Part shown: positions 38,668 to 48,222 of the stretch, in pieces
How the letters are laid out: every line of letters starts with the position of its first letter
How positions within the stretch are numbered: the first letter of the stretch is position 1
Origin: Chitinimonas koreensis
GTDB lineage: Bacteria > Pseudomonadota > Gammaproteobacteria > Burkholderiales > Chitinimonadaceae
Length of the DNA stretch: 64,000 bases
Direction of reading: 5' to 3'
Assembly: GCF_014353015.1 (NCBI RefSeq)
Contig: NZ_CP060704.1
Span: 2,567,001 to 2,631,000, forward strand
Notes under the pieces: generated by a model
What the model was told of the DNA's origin: nothing
Seen by the model: the letters and a program-made list of their open reading frames with translations, nothing else
The model's database searches: none
Program-made: the position numbers and the translations under genes

Positions 38668-39375
38668 ATGCCTGCCGAATACCTGCCGACCGCCCCGCTC
38701 CAGATCCTCGTGGTGGAGGACACCGCGGCGCACCGGCTCCTCCTGTCCAGCTGGCTCGACAGCTGGGGCGACCGCTACTGCTGCGCGTCCAGCCTGGCCG
38801 AGGCGAGCGCGCTGCTCGCGGCGGGCCGGGTGTTCGACGTCGCGCTGCTGGACCGCCATCTGCCGGACGGCGACGGCGCCGGCCTGCTGCCGCTGTTGCG
38901 CCGTTGCGCGGTGCCGCGGGTGCTGGCGATGACCACTGTCGACGGGCCGGCCGATCAGGCGCAACTGCGCAGCCGCGGTTTCGATGGCGTGCTGGCCAAG
39001 CCGCTGGCGCCTGAGCGGCTGCGCGCCGCGCTGCGCGGCCTGGATGGCGCCGCCGAAGAGGACGCGCCAGCCCTGCCGGCCGAGTTCGAGTTGGACATCC
39101 CGCAGGACGAGGACTGGCGCGCGACCGCCGCCGCGCTGCGGCAGATCTGGCTGGACGGGCAGCAGGTCCGCCTGCGCGCCACGGTCGCCACGCTGCGCAC
39201 GCTGCTCGAGCGGCAGGCGCCGCCGGCCCTGCTGCGCCGGCTCGATGCGTTGGCGCTGGCACTGGCGCCGGCCGTGTCCAACCCGCTGCACGTCGCGCTG
39301 CTGCTCGACGCGCTGCAGCCGGACGAGCCGGCCCGGCAATCGCCCCAGGGCGGAACCCGGGAATCCCCCCGGTAG
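38668..39375 (+). CDS. Receiver-domain protein with C-terminal helical extension
   Basis: A 235-residue protein. Residues 10-125 are a receiver: ILVVEDTAAHRLLL, phospho-acceptor in DVALLDRHLPDGDG, RVLAMTTV and the Lys in GVLAKPLAPERLR. The remaining 110 residues are Leu/Ala-rich and helical, without a recognised output domain; an HPt-like helical bundle is possible. It starts 73 bases from the divergent NarL-type gene and is followed 60 bases later by an HPt-like protein, suggesting a small phosphorelay set. Confidence 0.8.
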   Translation: MPAEYLPTAPLQILVVEDTAAHRLLLSSWLDSWGDRYCCASSLAEASALLAAGRVFDVALLDRHLPDGDGAGLLPLLRRCAVPRVLAMTTVDGPADQAQLRSRGFDGVLAKPLAPERLRAALRGLDGAAEEDAPALPAEFELDIPQDEDWRATAAALRQIWLDGQQVRLRATVATLRTLLERQAPPALLRRLDALALALAPAVSNPLHVALLLDALQPDEPARQSPQGGTRESPR

Positions 39376-39435
39376 GCAGTGCGCGGGGCGCGACGTAATC
39401 TGTGCCCCAAGTTCGCAGCTTTCCTGGAGCGTTCC

Positions 39436-39792
39436 ATGTCGCCCGAATCCGATCCGCGCTACAAATTCTTCGACCCGGCCAAGGTGCTCGAAGACTTGCA
39501 TGGCGACACCGCAGGCTTCCACCGGCTGGCGGCGGCCTACCTGGCCGACCTCGATCCGCTGCTGCATTCGCTCGCCGCCGGCGACGCGCGCACGCCCGAC
39601 ATCGTCCACCGCCTGCGCACCGCCTTCGGCATCTTCCACGCCACCCGCGGCAATCTGCTGGCCCGCCATATCGAACAGACCTGTCGCAGCGGCCTGCCGC
39701 CGCCGAACGCCGAGCGGCGCGCCCTCTTGACCGAGATGATCGGCCTGGGCGAAGAGCTGCGCAGCTATCTCGACGGCCGGGCCCTGGGCTAG
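39436..39792 (+). CDS. HPt-like phosphotransfer protein
   Basis: A 118-residue all-helical protein with FHRLAAAYLADLDPLLHSLAAGD and IVHRLRTAFGIFHATRGNLLARHIEQ, matching an HPt helix pair. The His of VHRLR takes the position of the phosphorylated His, but the usual HxLKG is degenerate here. CTGGAG lies before the ATG. With the receiver upstream it could form a relay; the assignment is tentative. Confidence 0.6.
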   Translation: MSPESDPRYKFFDPAKVLEDLHGDTAGFHRLAAAYLADLDPLLHSLAAGDARTPDIVHRLRTAFGIFHATRGNLLARHIEQTCRSGLPPPNAERRALLTEMIGLGEELRSYLDGRALG

Positions 39793-40253
39793 GACATCCG
39801 GCAGGAACGGCTTCGGCCGCGAGTCTTCGAGCGTGCCGCGATGCGGCGGGATTGCTCGGCGATTCGCGGCCGAAGTTGCTTCTGCGGGCCGGGATCATCG
39901 GTGTGCGCCTCCGCGGCCTGGGGCGAAATCGATGCGCGCTTCCCTGCTCCGCGACCGCTCCATGCGTTCACGCAGAGCGGCTTCAGCGCGAATCTCTCGA
40001 GCAACCGGCGGTAAAGACGCCTATCCCGGGCGACGGAGATGCATCCGCTTTTGCCTCGCGCAAGCAAGTCGGAATGGGAGCGGTTCATCACGTCGCAGCC
40101 CTTCGCAGACCCGTCGACTGCTTTCCCCCGCGCACGGAAGAAGCGGCGGCGAATGAAAGGAACGCATTGCGGGGCGCCGCATTCCCCTTCGCGAGGGAGA
40201 AGGACTACGGTGGCTCAACCGGCCTGAGGCGTTGGTTGAATGCGCTGAGTCCC
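39793..40253. other. Intergenic region without recognised features
   Basis: About 460 bases of GC-rich sequence between convergent genes. I see no coding signature, ribosome site or clear repeat apart from the terminator at its right end. Confidence 0.4.
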
Positions 40254-40280
40254 AAAGCAAAAGCGGGCCGCAGCCCGCTT
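40254..40280 (-). terminator. Intrinsic terminator of the 40.3 kb hypothetical gene
   Basis: AAGCGGGC-TGCG-GCCCGCTT read leftward, followed by TTGCTTT. It lies 54 bases after the stop of the leftward hypothetical gene. Confidence 0.7.
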
Positions 40281-40333
40281 CGATCCATCCGATCCGATCG
40301 ACTCCAACCAGGATCGATCGCGCCCGTTACCGC

Positions 40334-40651
40334 TCAATGCGGCCCGTACCAGACGCCAGCCGGTTCGGGCGACATCACTTCATAGCGTTCCAGCATCGCC
40401 AGCAGCGCGGCCAGGTGGACCATGCGCTCTTCGCGGCCGGCTTCGACCGCCGCCGGCTGGGTGGCCACCGGCCATTGCACCTCGGCGTGGACCGTCTCCA
40501 TCGCCCACGGCACCTCGACGCGGTCGAGCGCGGCCAGCGTGGCGGCCCATTCGGCGTCGAGCGCCGAGTCGGCCGACTGCCGCACCGGGCGGTAGCTGTC
40601 CATGTCCGATTCGATGACGTGGGACGGGGACGTGAGTTCGCAGTTGTACAT
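40334..40651 (-). CDS. Hypothetical protein with a decayed paralogue nearby
   Basis: A 105-residue soluble protein starting MYNCELTSPSHVIESDMDSY and ending SPEPAGVWYGPH. No domain recognised. A GGAGG lies eight bases before the ATG and a good terminator follows, so it is likely expressed. The same C-terminus (SPEPTGVWHGPH) and upstream region recur in decayed form at 41300-41540, and its promoter resembles that of the triple-CheW gene. This suggests a small regulated protein tied to the signalling network, which is an inference. Confidence 0.6.
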   Translation of the reverse strand: MYNCELTSPSHVIESDMDSYRPVRQSADSALDAEWAATLAALDRVEVPWAMETVHAEVQWPVATQPAAVEAGREERMVHLAALLAMLERYEVMSPEPAGVWYGPH

Positions 40652-40699
40652 GGCCTACCTCCGTGCTGGTTCTGTGGGGACCGGGGCGGCTGGAGCGCC

Positions 40700-40800
40700 C
40701 CTTTGCTTGCCCTCCATTGTCCGTATCCAGGCGCGGCGCGGAACTGGTCTAACTCCGGGGTCGGCTCCCGATACCACCCTAGGGGCTTCCCTAGGCAACC
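40700..40800 (-). promoter_or_regulatory. Promoter region of the hypothetical gene, motif shared with the CheW promoter
   Basis: Leftward it reads CCCTAGGG, GACCCCGGAG, AGACCAGTTCCGCGC and GATACGGACAATGG, ending about 63 bases before the ATG. The order and several blocks match the region upstream of the triple-CheW gene at 11036. Confidence 0.4.
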
Positions 40801-40941
40801 CGCCCGCGCCACCTGGCACGATCTCTTCCGGCCCGCCCCTCCCAGGGAAGAACCCTAGCCCGTAGCGCACCGGGTTGGACCGGCGGGGAGATCCCCGCAA
40901 CATGGGCTCCGCAAGCCATTCGGCCAGCGGAGACCGCCAAG

Positions 40942-41040
40942 ATGTCGGAAGAGAACTGCCGCGCCGCCGAGCGCAGCACCGAGCTGTCGACTCGGCGGCA
41001 GGAACTGGCCGCCGCCATGCAGCGCGTCGTGCTGGCCTAA
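40942..41040 (+). CDS. Possible 32-residue peptide
   Basis: ATG to TAA coding MSEENCRAAERSTELSTRRQ then ELAAAMQRVVLA, a charged amphipathic helix, with GGAG ten bases upstream. It could be chance in GC-rich sequence; the neighbouring decayed copy does not preserve the frame. Confidence 0.25.
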   Translation: MSEENCRAAERSTELSTRRQELAAAMQRVVLA

Positions 41041-41117
41041 CAATTTGTAAGCGTTCGGGGAGGCCGGCCTGCGGCCTCCCGCAAGGAGCAAGGCGGAGCC
41101 CCGGCCGATACGCCGGG

Positions 41118-41177
41118 GCATCCAGCCTGCGGGAGGGGATGGGGTGAAACCCGTCCCCTCCACGCATTTCAGCCCTG
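41118..41177. repeat. Hairpin repeat, copy 1
   Basis: GGAGGGGATGGG...CCCGTCCCCTCC forms a 12-bp stem around a short GTGAAA loop. The hairpin and about 12 flanking bases on each side recur at 43659-43717. Confidence 0.8.
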
Positions 41178-41299
41178 CGCTTGCCGTTGCCGCAGCGCCT
41201 CGTCCGCGCAATTCCGGGCACGCAATGGCGAAAGCGGATGCGGCGCCAGGTGCCGCGATTCGCTTCGGTCGATCCCGTCCAATGTATCCAGCGTGTATG

Positions 41300-41540
41300 T
41301 CAGTGCGGCCCATGCCAGACGCCGGTCGGCTCGGGCGACCTCGCCTCGGCGTCGAGCCTCGCGTCGGCTGACGGCCGGGCTCTGGGGAAATCCCCCGCTG
41401 GGCAGGCGACGCCCCGGGCGCGATATCGGCCCACCGGCCGGGTTCCGGGAAGATGCCTAGCCCGTAGCGCCCCGAGTTGGGCCGGCCGGTCGGACCACGC
41501 AACATGGTCTCGCAATCCCGGCCGGCGGAATCCGCGGCCC
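41300..41540 (-). pseudogene. Decayed paralogue of the 40.3 kb hypothetical gene
   Basis: Leftward, the upstream block CGCTACGGGCTAGG with flanks, matching 40846-40930 at most positions, is joined almost directly to the C-terminal coding EARSPEPTGVWHGPH-stop. The promoter-proximal part and most of the coding region are lost. Confidence 0.55.
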
Positions 41541-41741
41541 GGCCATGCAGCGCAGCGGCCTACCCGCCGCAGGCGCCCGGCGAGTCGGGCCGACCTCCGA
41601 CCTGCTTGCGCACGGCGGGTCATCCCCGGCAGCAGGCCATCGAACCTGCCTTTCCGGCGATTCGCCCGACTCTTGATTTCCAGCAAACCCGGCCTGTGCC
41701 ATCCGGGCCGATGATGATCCCACCTCGACAGGAGCCGCATC

Positions 41742-41996
41742 ATGCAACCGACACTGCGCATCGCCCTCCTCGCCACGCTCGCCCTGGGCAGCCACGCCTT
41801 GGCCGCGGACGAGATCCGCCTGCACGGCGCCACCACGGCGATCGACCGATTCGTCAATCCCTACAAGGCAGAGGTCGAAAAGACCACCGGCTTCAAGCTG
41901 ACGATCATCGGCAACGCCACCGGCCGCGGCCTGGCCGATCTGGCCGAGGGCAAATGCGATGCCTCGCTGGCGTTGAACGCATGCCGCTGTCCGTGA
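41742..41996 (+). pseudogene. Truncated periplasmic substrate-binding (PstS-like) protein
   Basis: A clear start with AGGAG and a Sec signal peptide (MQPTLRIALLATLALGSHALA) leads into RLHGATTAIDRFVNPYKAEV, GFKLTIIGNATGRGLADLAEG and CDASLAL. This is the N-terminal lobe of a PstS-type substrate-binding domain, which should continue for another 200 residues. After about residue 78 the family match ends (NACRCP-stop). The chemoreceptor ATG lies inside its last codons. A deletion joining two genes is the simplest reading. Confidence 0.7.
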
Positions 41997-43618
41997 AGCT
42001 GACGCTCGGTTTCGGCAGCATCCTATTCATCATGGCGGTGGCCACTTTCATCATTTCGCTCACCTTCCGCCAGGTCGAGTCGAACATGAGCCGGGCCGAG
42101 AAGGCCTCGATCCCCCAGGCTTTCGCCAGCGACCAGATCGCCTTCGATACCCTGCGCATTCATCAATTGCTGGTCCAGGCCGCGGCTTCCTTCAGCAAGG
42201 ACGGCTTCAAGCAATCCGACCAGACGCTGTCCGACATCAAGCTTCGCCTCGCCCGGCTCAAGCAGGAGTACGCCGCCCAGGGCGACCAGGCGATGGTGAA
42301 GCAGGTCGGGGCCATGGAAGCCGCCTTCGCCAGTTTCCATGCCCAGGGCAAGGAGATGGCCGAGCTGTACATGTCGCAGGGCGGGATCGACGCCGCCGGC
42401 GAGCAGCTGAAGGCATTCGACCAGGCCGGCGCCGCCCTGGCGCTGCAGGTCATGCAGATCCAGAAGACCAACCTGGACGCGGCCACGACGGGCATGGAGA
42501 ACGTCTCGACCATGCTGCGCAAGGCGCAGATCACCATGTGGGTACTCATGGCGGTCGCCCTGGTATCCGGCACCGCGATCGCTGTCCTGCTGCGCCGGTC
42601 GGTGATGGGACTGCTGGGCGGCGAGCCGGCCGAGGCCATGCGGGTGGCCCGCCTGATCGCCGAAGGAGATCTGACCCAGCCGATCGCCGCCGACGGCAGC
42701 CACAGCCTGATGAAGCAGATGGAGCACATGCGCGCTCACTTGAACGACGTGCTGAGGGTCCTGCTGCAACTGGCCGGGCAATTGAGCGCCCACGCCGACG
42801 ACCTGGCCAGCGATTCCAGCCGGATGGCCAAGGCGGCCGGCGACGGCAGCGACGCCGCCAGCGCCATGGCCTCGACCGTCGAACAGATGACCACCGGCAT
42901 CGCCCAGGTATCGGACAGCGCGGCCACCACCGCGGCAATGGTCGGCAACGCCGGCAGCATGGCTAACCAGAGCGGCGGCGTGGTGCTGAACCTGGCCGAG
43001 GGCATGGCGCGCATTTCCGAGCGGGTGAAACTGTCGGCACGCGACGTGGCCGAACTGGGCAAGCAGTCCGACGGGATACGTTCGATCGTCGCAGTCATCA
43101 AGGACATTGCCGACCAGACCAACCTGCTGGCGCTCAACGCCGCCATCGAGGCCGCCCGCGCCGGCGAAAGCGGCCGCGGCTTCGCGGTGGTGGCCGACGA
43201 GGTGCGCAAGCTGGCCGAACGTACCGCCAAATCGACCCGCGACATCGCCGAGATGATCGGCACGATGCAGCAGAACGTCGGCACCGTGGTCAGCGCCATG
43301 GGCCAGAGCGTGGGAGAAGTGACGCAAGGCGAAGCGCTGGCCCAGAGCGCCAGCGAGGCGATCCGCGCCATCCAGACCGCCACCACCGAGGTGGTCGGCC
43401 TGGTGGGCAGCATCAGCGTGGCGACGCGCCAGAGTTCCACCGCCAGCCAGGATGTCGCCGGCGGGGTCGAACACATCGCGACGCTGTCGGAACAGAACAG
43501 CAGCGCCGCGGCCCGGCTGGCGGAAACCGCCGGGCAGTTGAAGGCGGTGGCGGGCAAGATCAACCAGTTGGCCAACCAGTTCAAGACCTGCGACTCGGCG
43601 CTGGCCTACGGCGCCTGA
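41981..43618 (+). CDS. Methyl-accepting chemotaxis protein
   Basis: A 545-residue chemoreceptor. TM1 lies at about 7-30, a periplasmic four-helix-bundle-like domain at 31-184, TM2 at 185-205 (MWVLMAVALVSGTAIAVLL) and a HAMP domain to about 260. The signalling domain has the conserved tip DIADQTNLLALNAAIEAARAGE. No CheR-binding pentapeptide is present at the C-terminus. The ATG has no ribosome site because it lies inside the truncated substrate-binding gene. Translation may depend on that upstream frame, and the original start region may have been lost. Confidence 0.88.
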   Translation: MPLSVKLTLGFGSILFIMAVATFIISLTFRQVESNMSRAEKASIPQAFASDQIAFDTLRIHQLLVQAAASFSKDGFKQSDQTLSDIKLRLARLKQEYAAQGDQAMVKQVGAMEAAFASFHAQGKEMAELYMSQGGIDAAGEQLKAFDQAGAALALQVMQIQKTNLDAATTGMENVSTMLRKAQITMWVLMAVALVSGTAIAVLLRRSVMGLLGGEPAEAMRVARLIAEGDLTQPIAADGSHSLMKQMEHMRAHLNDVLRVLLQLAGQLSAHADDLASDSSRMAKAAGDGSDAASAMASTVEQMTTGIAQVSDSAATTAAMVGNAGSMANQSGGVVLNLAEGMARISERVKLSARDVAELGKQSDGIRSIVAVIKDIADQTNLLALNAAIEAARAGESGRGFAVVADEVRKLAERTAKSTRDIAEMIGTMQQNVGTVVSAMGQSVGEVTQGEALAQSASEAIRAIQTATTEVVGLVGSISVATRQSSTASQDVAGGVEHIATLSEQNSSAAARLAETAGQLKAVAGKINQLANQFKTCDSALAYGA

Positions 43619-43658
43619 ACGACCGCCGCCGGCAGGACACCAGGGCAAGGGCGCGGGT

Positions 43659-43717
43659 CATCCGGCCCGCGGAGGGGATGGGGTGAAACCCGTCCCCTCC
43701 GCGCATTTCCGCCCTGC
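43659..43717. repeat. Hairpin repeat, copy 2
   Basis: Same GGAGGGGATGGG...CCCGTCCCCTCC hairpin and flanks as at 41118. It lies between the convergent chemoreceptor and secreted-protein genes, where it may act as a bidirectional terminator. Confidence 0.8.
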
Positions 43718-43735
43718 CCTACGTCGACCGCCGGT

Positions 43736-44245
43736 TCACTGGCTGCAGTCGGCATTCTCCGAGGGATAGGAAGTGTTCATGATCCACAAGCCCTTGGTTT
43801 CCTTCGAATTGTTGTAGTAGCCGAAGGCGACCGCCTTGACCGTGATGTTGCGGCTGGCGGTGCAGTTGCCGCTGCCGTCGACCGCGGTGCAGACGGTGGC
43901 GGCGCCGCCCTTCCAGCCGCCGAGCCGGGAGATGGCGATGCAGTCGGTCTGGCTGCCGCCGGCGCCGCCGCAGGTCTTGGGCGCCGGGCTCTTGCCGTCG
44001 TCGTTGCCCTGCCACTGGGTGAACAGGTTCTGGAACTGGGTCCAGTTGGTGTAACGCGACTTGCCGACCTGGGTCGGCTGGCCGGTGATGTGGATGTCGA
44101 CGTGGCCGCCGGCCGACTTGTTGGCATCCATGCTGGTGGTGCTGGCCACCACGGCCTTGGTGGCGCGGCATTCGGCCGCCTGGCTGACGGGTGCGAGTAC
44201 GGCCAGCGCAAGGCCGGCGCAGAGCAGCGTGAACGAGTGACGCAT
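43736..44245 (-). CDS. Secreted six-cysteine protein of unknown function
   Basis: A 169-residue protein with a Sec signal peptide (MRHSFTLLCAGLALAVLAPVSQA). The mature part of about 146 residues holds six cysteines, enough for three disulfides, and a GGAGGSQTDC stretch. No domain recognised. An excellent AAGGAGGT site precedes the ATG. Probably periplasmic or extracellular. Confidence 0.75.
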   Translation of the reverse strand: MRHSFTLLCAGLALAVLAPVSQAAECRATKAVVASTTSMDANKSAGGHVDIHITGQPTQVGKSRYTNWTQFQNLFTQWQGNDDGKSPAPKTCGGAGGSQTDCIAISRLGGWKGGAATVCTAVDGSGNCTASRNITVKAVAFGYYNNSKETKGLWIMNTSYPSENADCSQ

Positions 44246-44584
44246 GGCGAAACCTCCTTGATTTGTCATGGACGGCGCCCGGCAGTGCCGCCGGAGAGGC
44301 GGCGGCCGGTAGGCCTGCCAAATTGGAATACCCGGGAAACGCGCCGGATATTCTGGCGGCATCGATCCTGGGCGAGTGCCCGTGTGTTCTAGCAGGTGGA
44401 CAAGGGGTTCAAGCCGGCCACGTTACATCCGCCGGGCCTGGACGGCCGGGCCGCCGCAGGCTACCTGGCGGCCGGGCGGCGACCCGGGCCAGCGTCTATC
44501 CTTGAGCGGCGTCGCCCGGCCCGGCCGGCGCCGCGATACCCATACAAGCCGCCCGCGAGGCGGCGCATCCGCAGGAGGAATCCC
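44246..44584. other. Divergent promoter region
   Basis: The 339 bases between the divergent secreted-protein and hydroxylase genes. Both ribosome sites are clear, but I see no palindrome or strong promoter consensus. Confidence 0.35.
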
Positions 44585-45334
44585 ATGCCCGTCAAGCTGC
44601 CGCCGGCGCTGCATTGGCTGCGCAAGAACATCGCGCTGTACAACGCCGCCTACCTGTTCATCCCCTTCTTCGATCTCTTCTGCGGCGGCAAGCGCCGGCC
44701 GGTGTTCTTCGACATCGACCGCACCTGCCCCGAGCTGCGCACGCTCGACCGCCACTTCGAGGTGATCCAGCGCGAGCTCGACGCGCTCCTGCCGAGCCAG
44801 GACCAGCTGCCGCTCTACCACGAGCTCGACACCGACCTGATCCACGCCTCCGGCCGTATCAACCGCGACAAGCGCTGGAACGTGTTCATGCTGTTCAGCT
44901 ACGGCGCCCGGCCCGAGCACAACCGCCGATTGGCGCCGCGCACCACCGCCCTGCTCGACCAGATCCCGAACCTGGCCCAGGCCTTCTTCTCCATCCTCGA
45001 TCCGGGCAAGAGCATCCCGGCCCACTCGGCGCCGACGCGTTCCTATATCCGCTATCACCTGGCGCTGCGCGTGCCGGAGCGGAATCCGCCGTCGATCCGG
45101 GTGCACGAGACCGTCTACACCTGGAAGACCGGCGAGAGCGTGATGTTCGACGACAGCTGGAACCACGAGGTGATCAACCGCAGCGACGGCATCCGCGCCG
45201 TGCTGCTGGTCGACGTGCTGCGGCCCTTGCCGTGGCCGGCCAACTGGGTCAATCGCTTGTTCTACCGGCTCGGCTGCCTGTGGTACGGCCCGCGCGTGGT
45301 CAAGGCCGCGGCCAACTTCCCGGTCCACCTGTGA
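44585..45334 (+). CDS. Aspartyl/asparaginyl beta-hydroxylase family protein
   Basis: A 249-residue Fe(II)/2-oxoglutarate dioxygenase. IPAHSAPTRSYIRYHLALRVP supplies the first Fe-binding His and the RYHL block, and FDDSWNHEVINRSDGIRAVLLVDVLRP supplies the second His and the 2-oxoglutarate-binding Arg. These are the AspH/LpxO-family signatures. The N-terminus has a hydrophobic stretch (YNAAYLFIPFFDLF) that may associate with the membrane. The substrate could be a protein or lipid A acyl chain. AGGAGG lies before the ATG. Confidence 0.87.
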   Translation: MPVKLPPALHWLRKNIALYNAAYLFIPFFDLFCGGKRRPVFFDIDRTCPELRTLDRHFEVIQRELDALLPSQDQLPLYHELDTDLIHASGRINRDKRWNVFMLFSYGARPEHNRRLAPRTTALLDQIPNLAQAFFSILDPGKSIPAHSAPTRSYIRYHLALRVPERNPPSIRVHETVYTWKTGESVMFDDSWNHEVINRSDGIRAVLLVDVLRPLPWPANWVNRLFYRLGCLWYGPRVVKAAANFPVHL

Positions 45335-45443
45335 AGGACGCCGGTCCCGCACCGGTCGCGGACCTTGCGGGCCGGGCCGGCGGTGTTCCTTCCACCGCGC
45401 GGCAAGACCCCAGCCGCGGGCGCCCGCCGCAGCGCCTGCCGGC

Positions 45444-46804
45444 TCAGCCGGCCAGCGTCCGCAGCAGCAGGCCGGCCAGCGCGCAGGCCGCGATGACGTG
45501 CACCACCTTGCGCTTGTAGCGCAGCAGCGCCACGGCCGCGCCGAGCGCGATCGCGGCGGCCGCCCAGTCGAAGCGGCCGTCGATGCCGGCCGGCCACAGC
45601 ACGTGGTAGCCGAAGAACAGCGCCAGGTTGAGGATCACGCCGACCACCGCCGCGGTGATCGCGGTCAGCGGCGCGGTGAACTTGAGGTCGCCGTGGGTCG
45701 ATTCCACCCAGGGGCCGCCGGCGAGGATGAACAGGAAGGACGGCAGGAAGGTGAACCAGGTCACCAGCGCCGCCGCCGCCGCGCCGGCCAGGAAGCGCGC
45801 CTCGGGCCCGAACAGCGCCTGCACGTAGGCGCCGACGAAGCCGACGAAGGCCACCACCATGATCAGCGGTCCGGGCGTGGTCTCGCCCAGCGCCAGGCCG
45901 TCGATCATCTGGCCGGGCGTCAGCCAGCCGTAGTGGCTCACCGCGCCCTGGTAGACGTAGGGCAGCACCGCGTAGGCGCCGCCGAAGGTCAGCAGCGCGG
46001 CCTTGGTGAAGAACCAGCCCATCTGGGTGAAGGTGTGCTGCCAGCCGAGCGTGGCCGCCAAGAGGCCCATCGGCGCCGCCCACAGCAGCGCGCCGGCCGC
46101 GGCGATCCAGGCCAGCCGGCGCCAGCGGAAGCGCGCATGCGGCGGGGGCGGCGTGTCGTCGTCGATCAGCGCCGGGCCGGCCGACGGGGCGGCTGCGTGG
46201 CCGCCGCCGGACGCGAAGCGGGCCGGGTCGATGCGGCCGCCGAGATGGCCGATCAGGGCGGCCGCCAGGACGATGGCCGGGAACGGTAGTTCGAACACGA
46301 AGATCGCCGCGAAGGACGCCGCGGCGATGGCCCACAGCCAGCCGTTCCTGAGCGTCCGCGTGCCGATCCGGTGCGCCGCCTGCAGCACGATGGCGGTGAC
46401 CGCCGGCTTGATGCCGTAGAACAGCCCGGCCACCACCGCCAGGTGGCCGAAGGCGATGTAGAGCCAGGACAGCACGGTCAGGATCGCCAGCGAGGGCAGC
46501 ACGAACAGCGCGCCGGCCACGAGGCCGCCGCGGGTGCGGTGCAGCAGCCAGCCGATGTAGGTGGCGAGCTGCTGCGCCTCGGGGCCGGGCAGCAGCATGC
46601 AGAAGTTCAGCGCATGCAGGAAACGCCGCTCCGAGATCCAGCGCCGCTGTTCGACCAGCTCGCGGTGCATCAGCGCGATCTGCCCGGCCGGCCCGCCGAA
46701 GCCGATGCAGCCGAGCTTGAGCCAGAACGGGAAGGCCTGCCGCAGGCTGACGGGGGCGGTGCGGCGTGTTGCGGGTCGGTCGAGGGAGGATTGGGCGGGT
46801 TCAT
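45444..46804 (-). CDS. chrA: Chromate transporter ChrA (one apparent frameshift)
   Basis: A bidomain CHR transporter of about 453 residues with one base restored in the G run at 46752-46756. The corrected N-terminus is MNPPNPPSTDPQHAA then VSLRQAFPFWLKLGCIGFGG, carrying the FGGPAGQIA motif that the uncorrected frame lacks; without correction the longest frame starts at the internal ATG 46670. The second half repeats the fold (FFTKAALLTFGGAYAVLPYV, LGETTPGPLIMV). About ten membrane helices. It exports chromate from the cytoplasm. No chrB-type regulator is adjacent. Confidence 0.85.
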
Positions 46805-47002
46805 CCGGTGAAGCTTAAATCAGCGCGATTCAAACTCCGTGACGATGTGGCGAGTTCCCGTCACGAGCGGCCTACCCTGGGCTATCGGGAGCGCCGGGCC
46901 GATCGGACACCGCCTGGGGCGCGCAGCGCGCCGGCGGCTGCGGGAGAAGCGGGCGCCGGGCCCCATGGGAAGCGGCGCCGGACCGGCCGGCGCCCCGGGA
47001 CG

Positions 47003-48222
47003 TCAGCTCGGTTGCCGCAGCGCCAGCACTGCGTTGATGCCGCCGAAGGCGAAGCTGTTGGACAGCGCGGCCCGGATCGCCAGCGGCTGCGCCAGGTTGG
47101 GCACCACGTCGAGCGCGCAGGCCGGGTCGGCGGCCTGGTGGTTGGCGGTCGGCGGCACCACGCCGTGCTGCATGGCCAAGAGCGTCGCCACCAGCTCCAG
47201 CCCGGCCGCGGCGCCGAGCGCATGGCCGTGCATCGACTTGGTCGACGACACCTTGAGCCGCTCGGCCCGGCTGCCGAACACCTGGCGGATGGCCTTGCAC
47301 TCCTCGGCATCGTTGACCGGCGTGCCGGTGCCGTGGGCGTTGATGTAGTCGACGTCGGCCGGCTCGAGCCCGGCCGCCTCGAGCGCAGCCCGCATCGCCT
47401 GGGCCGGGCCGGCGGCCGACGGGTGCACCACGTCGGTGGCGTCGGCGCTCATGCCCACCCCGGCCAATTCGGCATAGATGGTGGCGCCGCGTGCGCGGGC
47501 GCTGTCCAGCGTCTCGATCACCACCAGGCCGGCGCCCTCGGCCAGCGTCATGCCGCCGCGGCCGAGCGAGAACGGCCGGCAGGTGTCGGTCGCCAGCACC
47601 CGCATCGATTCGAAGGCCTTGATGTTGGTGTAGACCAGGTTGGCCTCGCTGCCGCCGGTGACGGCGCGGTCGACCAGGCCGTGGCGCACCATCAGCCAGG
47701 CCTGCGCCACCGCGTGGCCGGCGCTGGCGCAGCCGGTGGCGATGGTCAGCGTCGGGCCGGTGATGCCGAAGGCCATCGACACCGCGCCGGCCGAGGCCTG
47801 GTGATTGGTGCGCGGCACCAGCAGCGGATTGCAGCGGGTCTTGCCCTCGCCGAGGAATTTCCAGGCCGCCTCCTCGCGCGCCTGCTCGCCGCCGGCGCCG
47901 GTGCCGAGCACCACCGCGGTACGGGCGCGGTCGTAGTCGCCGCCGGCGAGGCCGGCATCGGCCAGCGCCTCGCGCGCGGCCACCAGCGCGTATTGCGCGT
48001 AAGGGTCGAGCAGGGTCAGTTCGTCCTCGTCGAAGTGCGCTTCGGGCTGTAGCCGGGCACCAGGCCCATCGGTACCGTCACCGTGTAGGGGCCGATGCTG
48101 CGGCTGCCGGGCGCGATGCCGCTGCGGCCCTCGGCCAGCGCAGCCCAGGTGGCGGCGCGGCCGATGCCGAGCGCCGACAGGCAGCCCAGGCCGGTGACGA
48201 CGACGCGGCGCGGGGCGCTCAT
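47003..48222 (-). CDS. Beta-ketoacyl-ACP synthase II-like enzyme (one apparent frameshift)
   Basis: About 406 residues with one C restored at 48044-48046. The start is RRVVVTGLGCLSALGIG; the nucleophile Cys is in ATGCASAGHAV near residue 165; the catalytic His residues are in NAHGTGTPVND and KSMHGHALGAAAGLE; the end is SNSFAFGGINAVL. This is a FabF-type condensing enzyme. It overlaps the upstream acyl-carrier gene (ATGA) and has no other fatty-acid genes around it, which suggests a dedicated pathway rather than housekeeping synthesis. Confidence 0.87.

Noticed and set aside
41477..41980. An N-terminal extension of the chemoreceptor by 168 residues.
   Set aside because: The extension is Arg/Pro-rich, overlaps the better-supported substrate-binding gene in another frame, and receptors start just before TM1.
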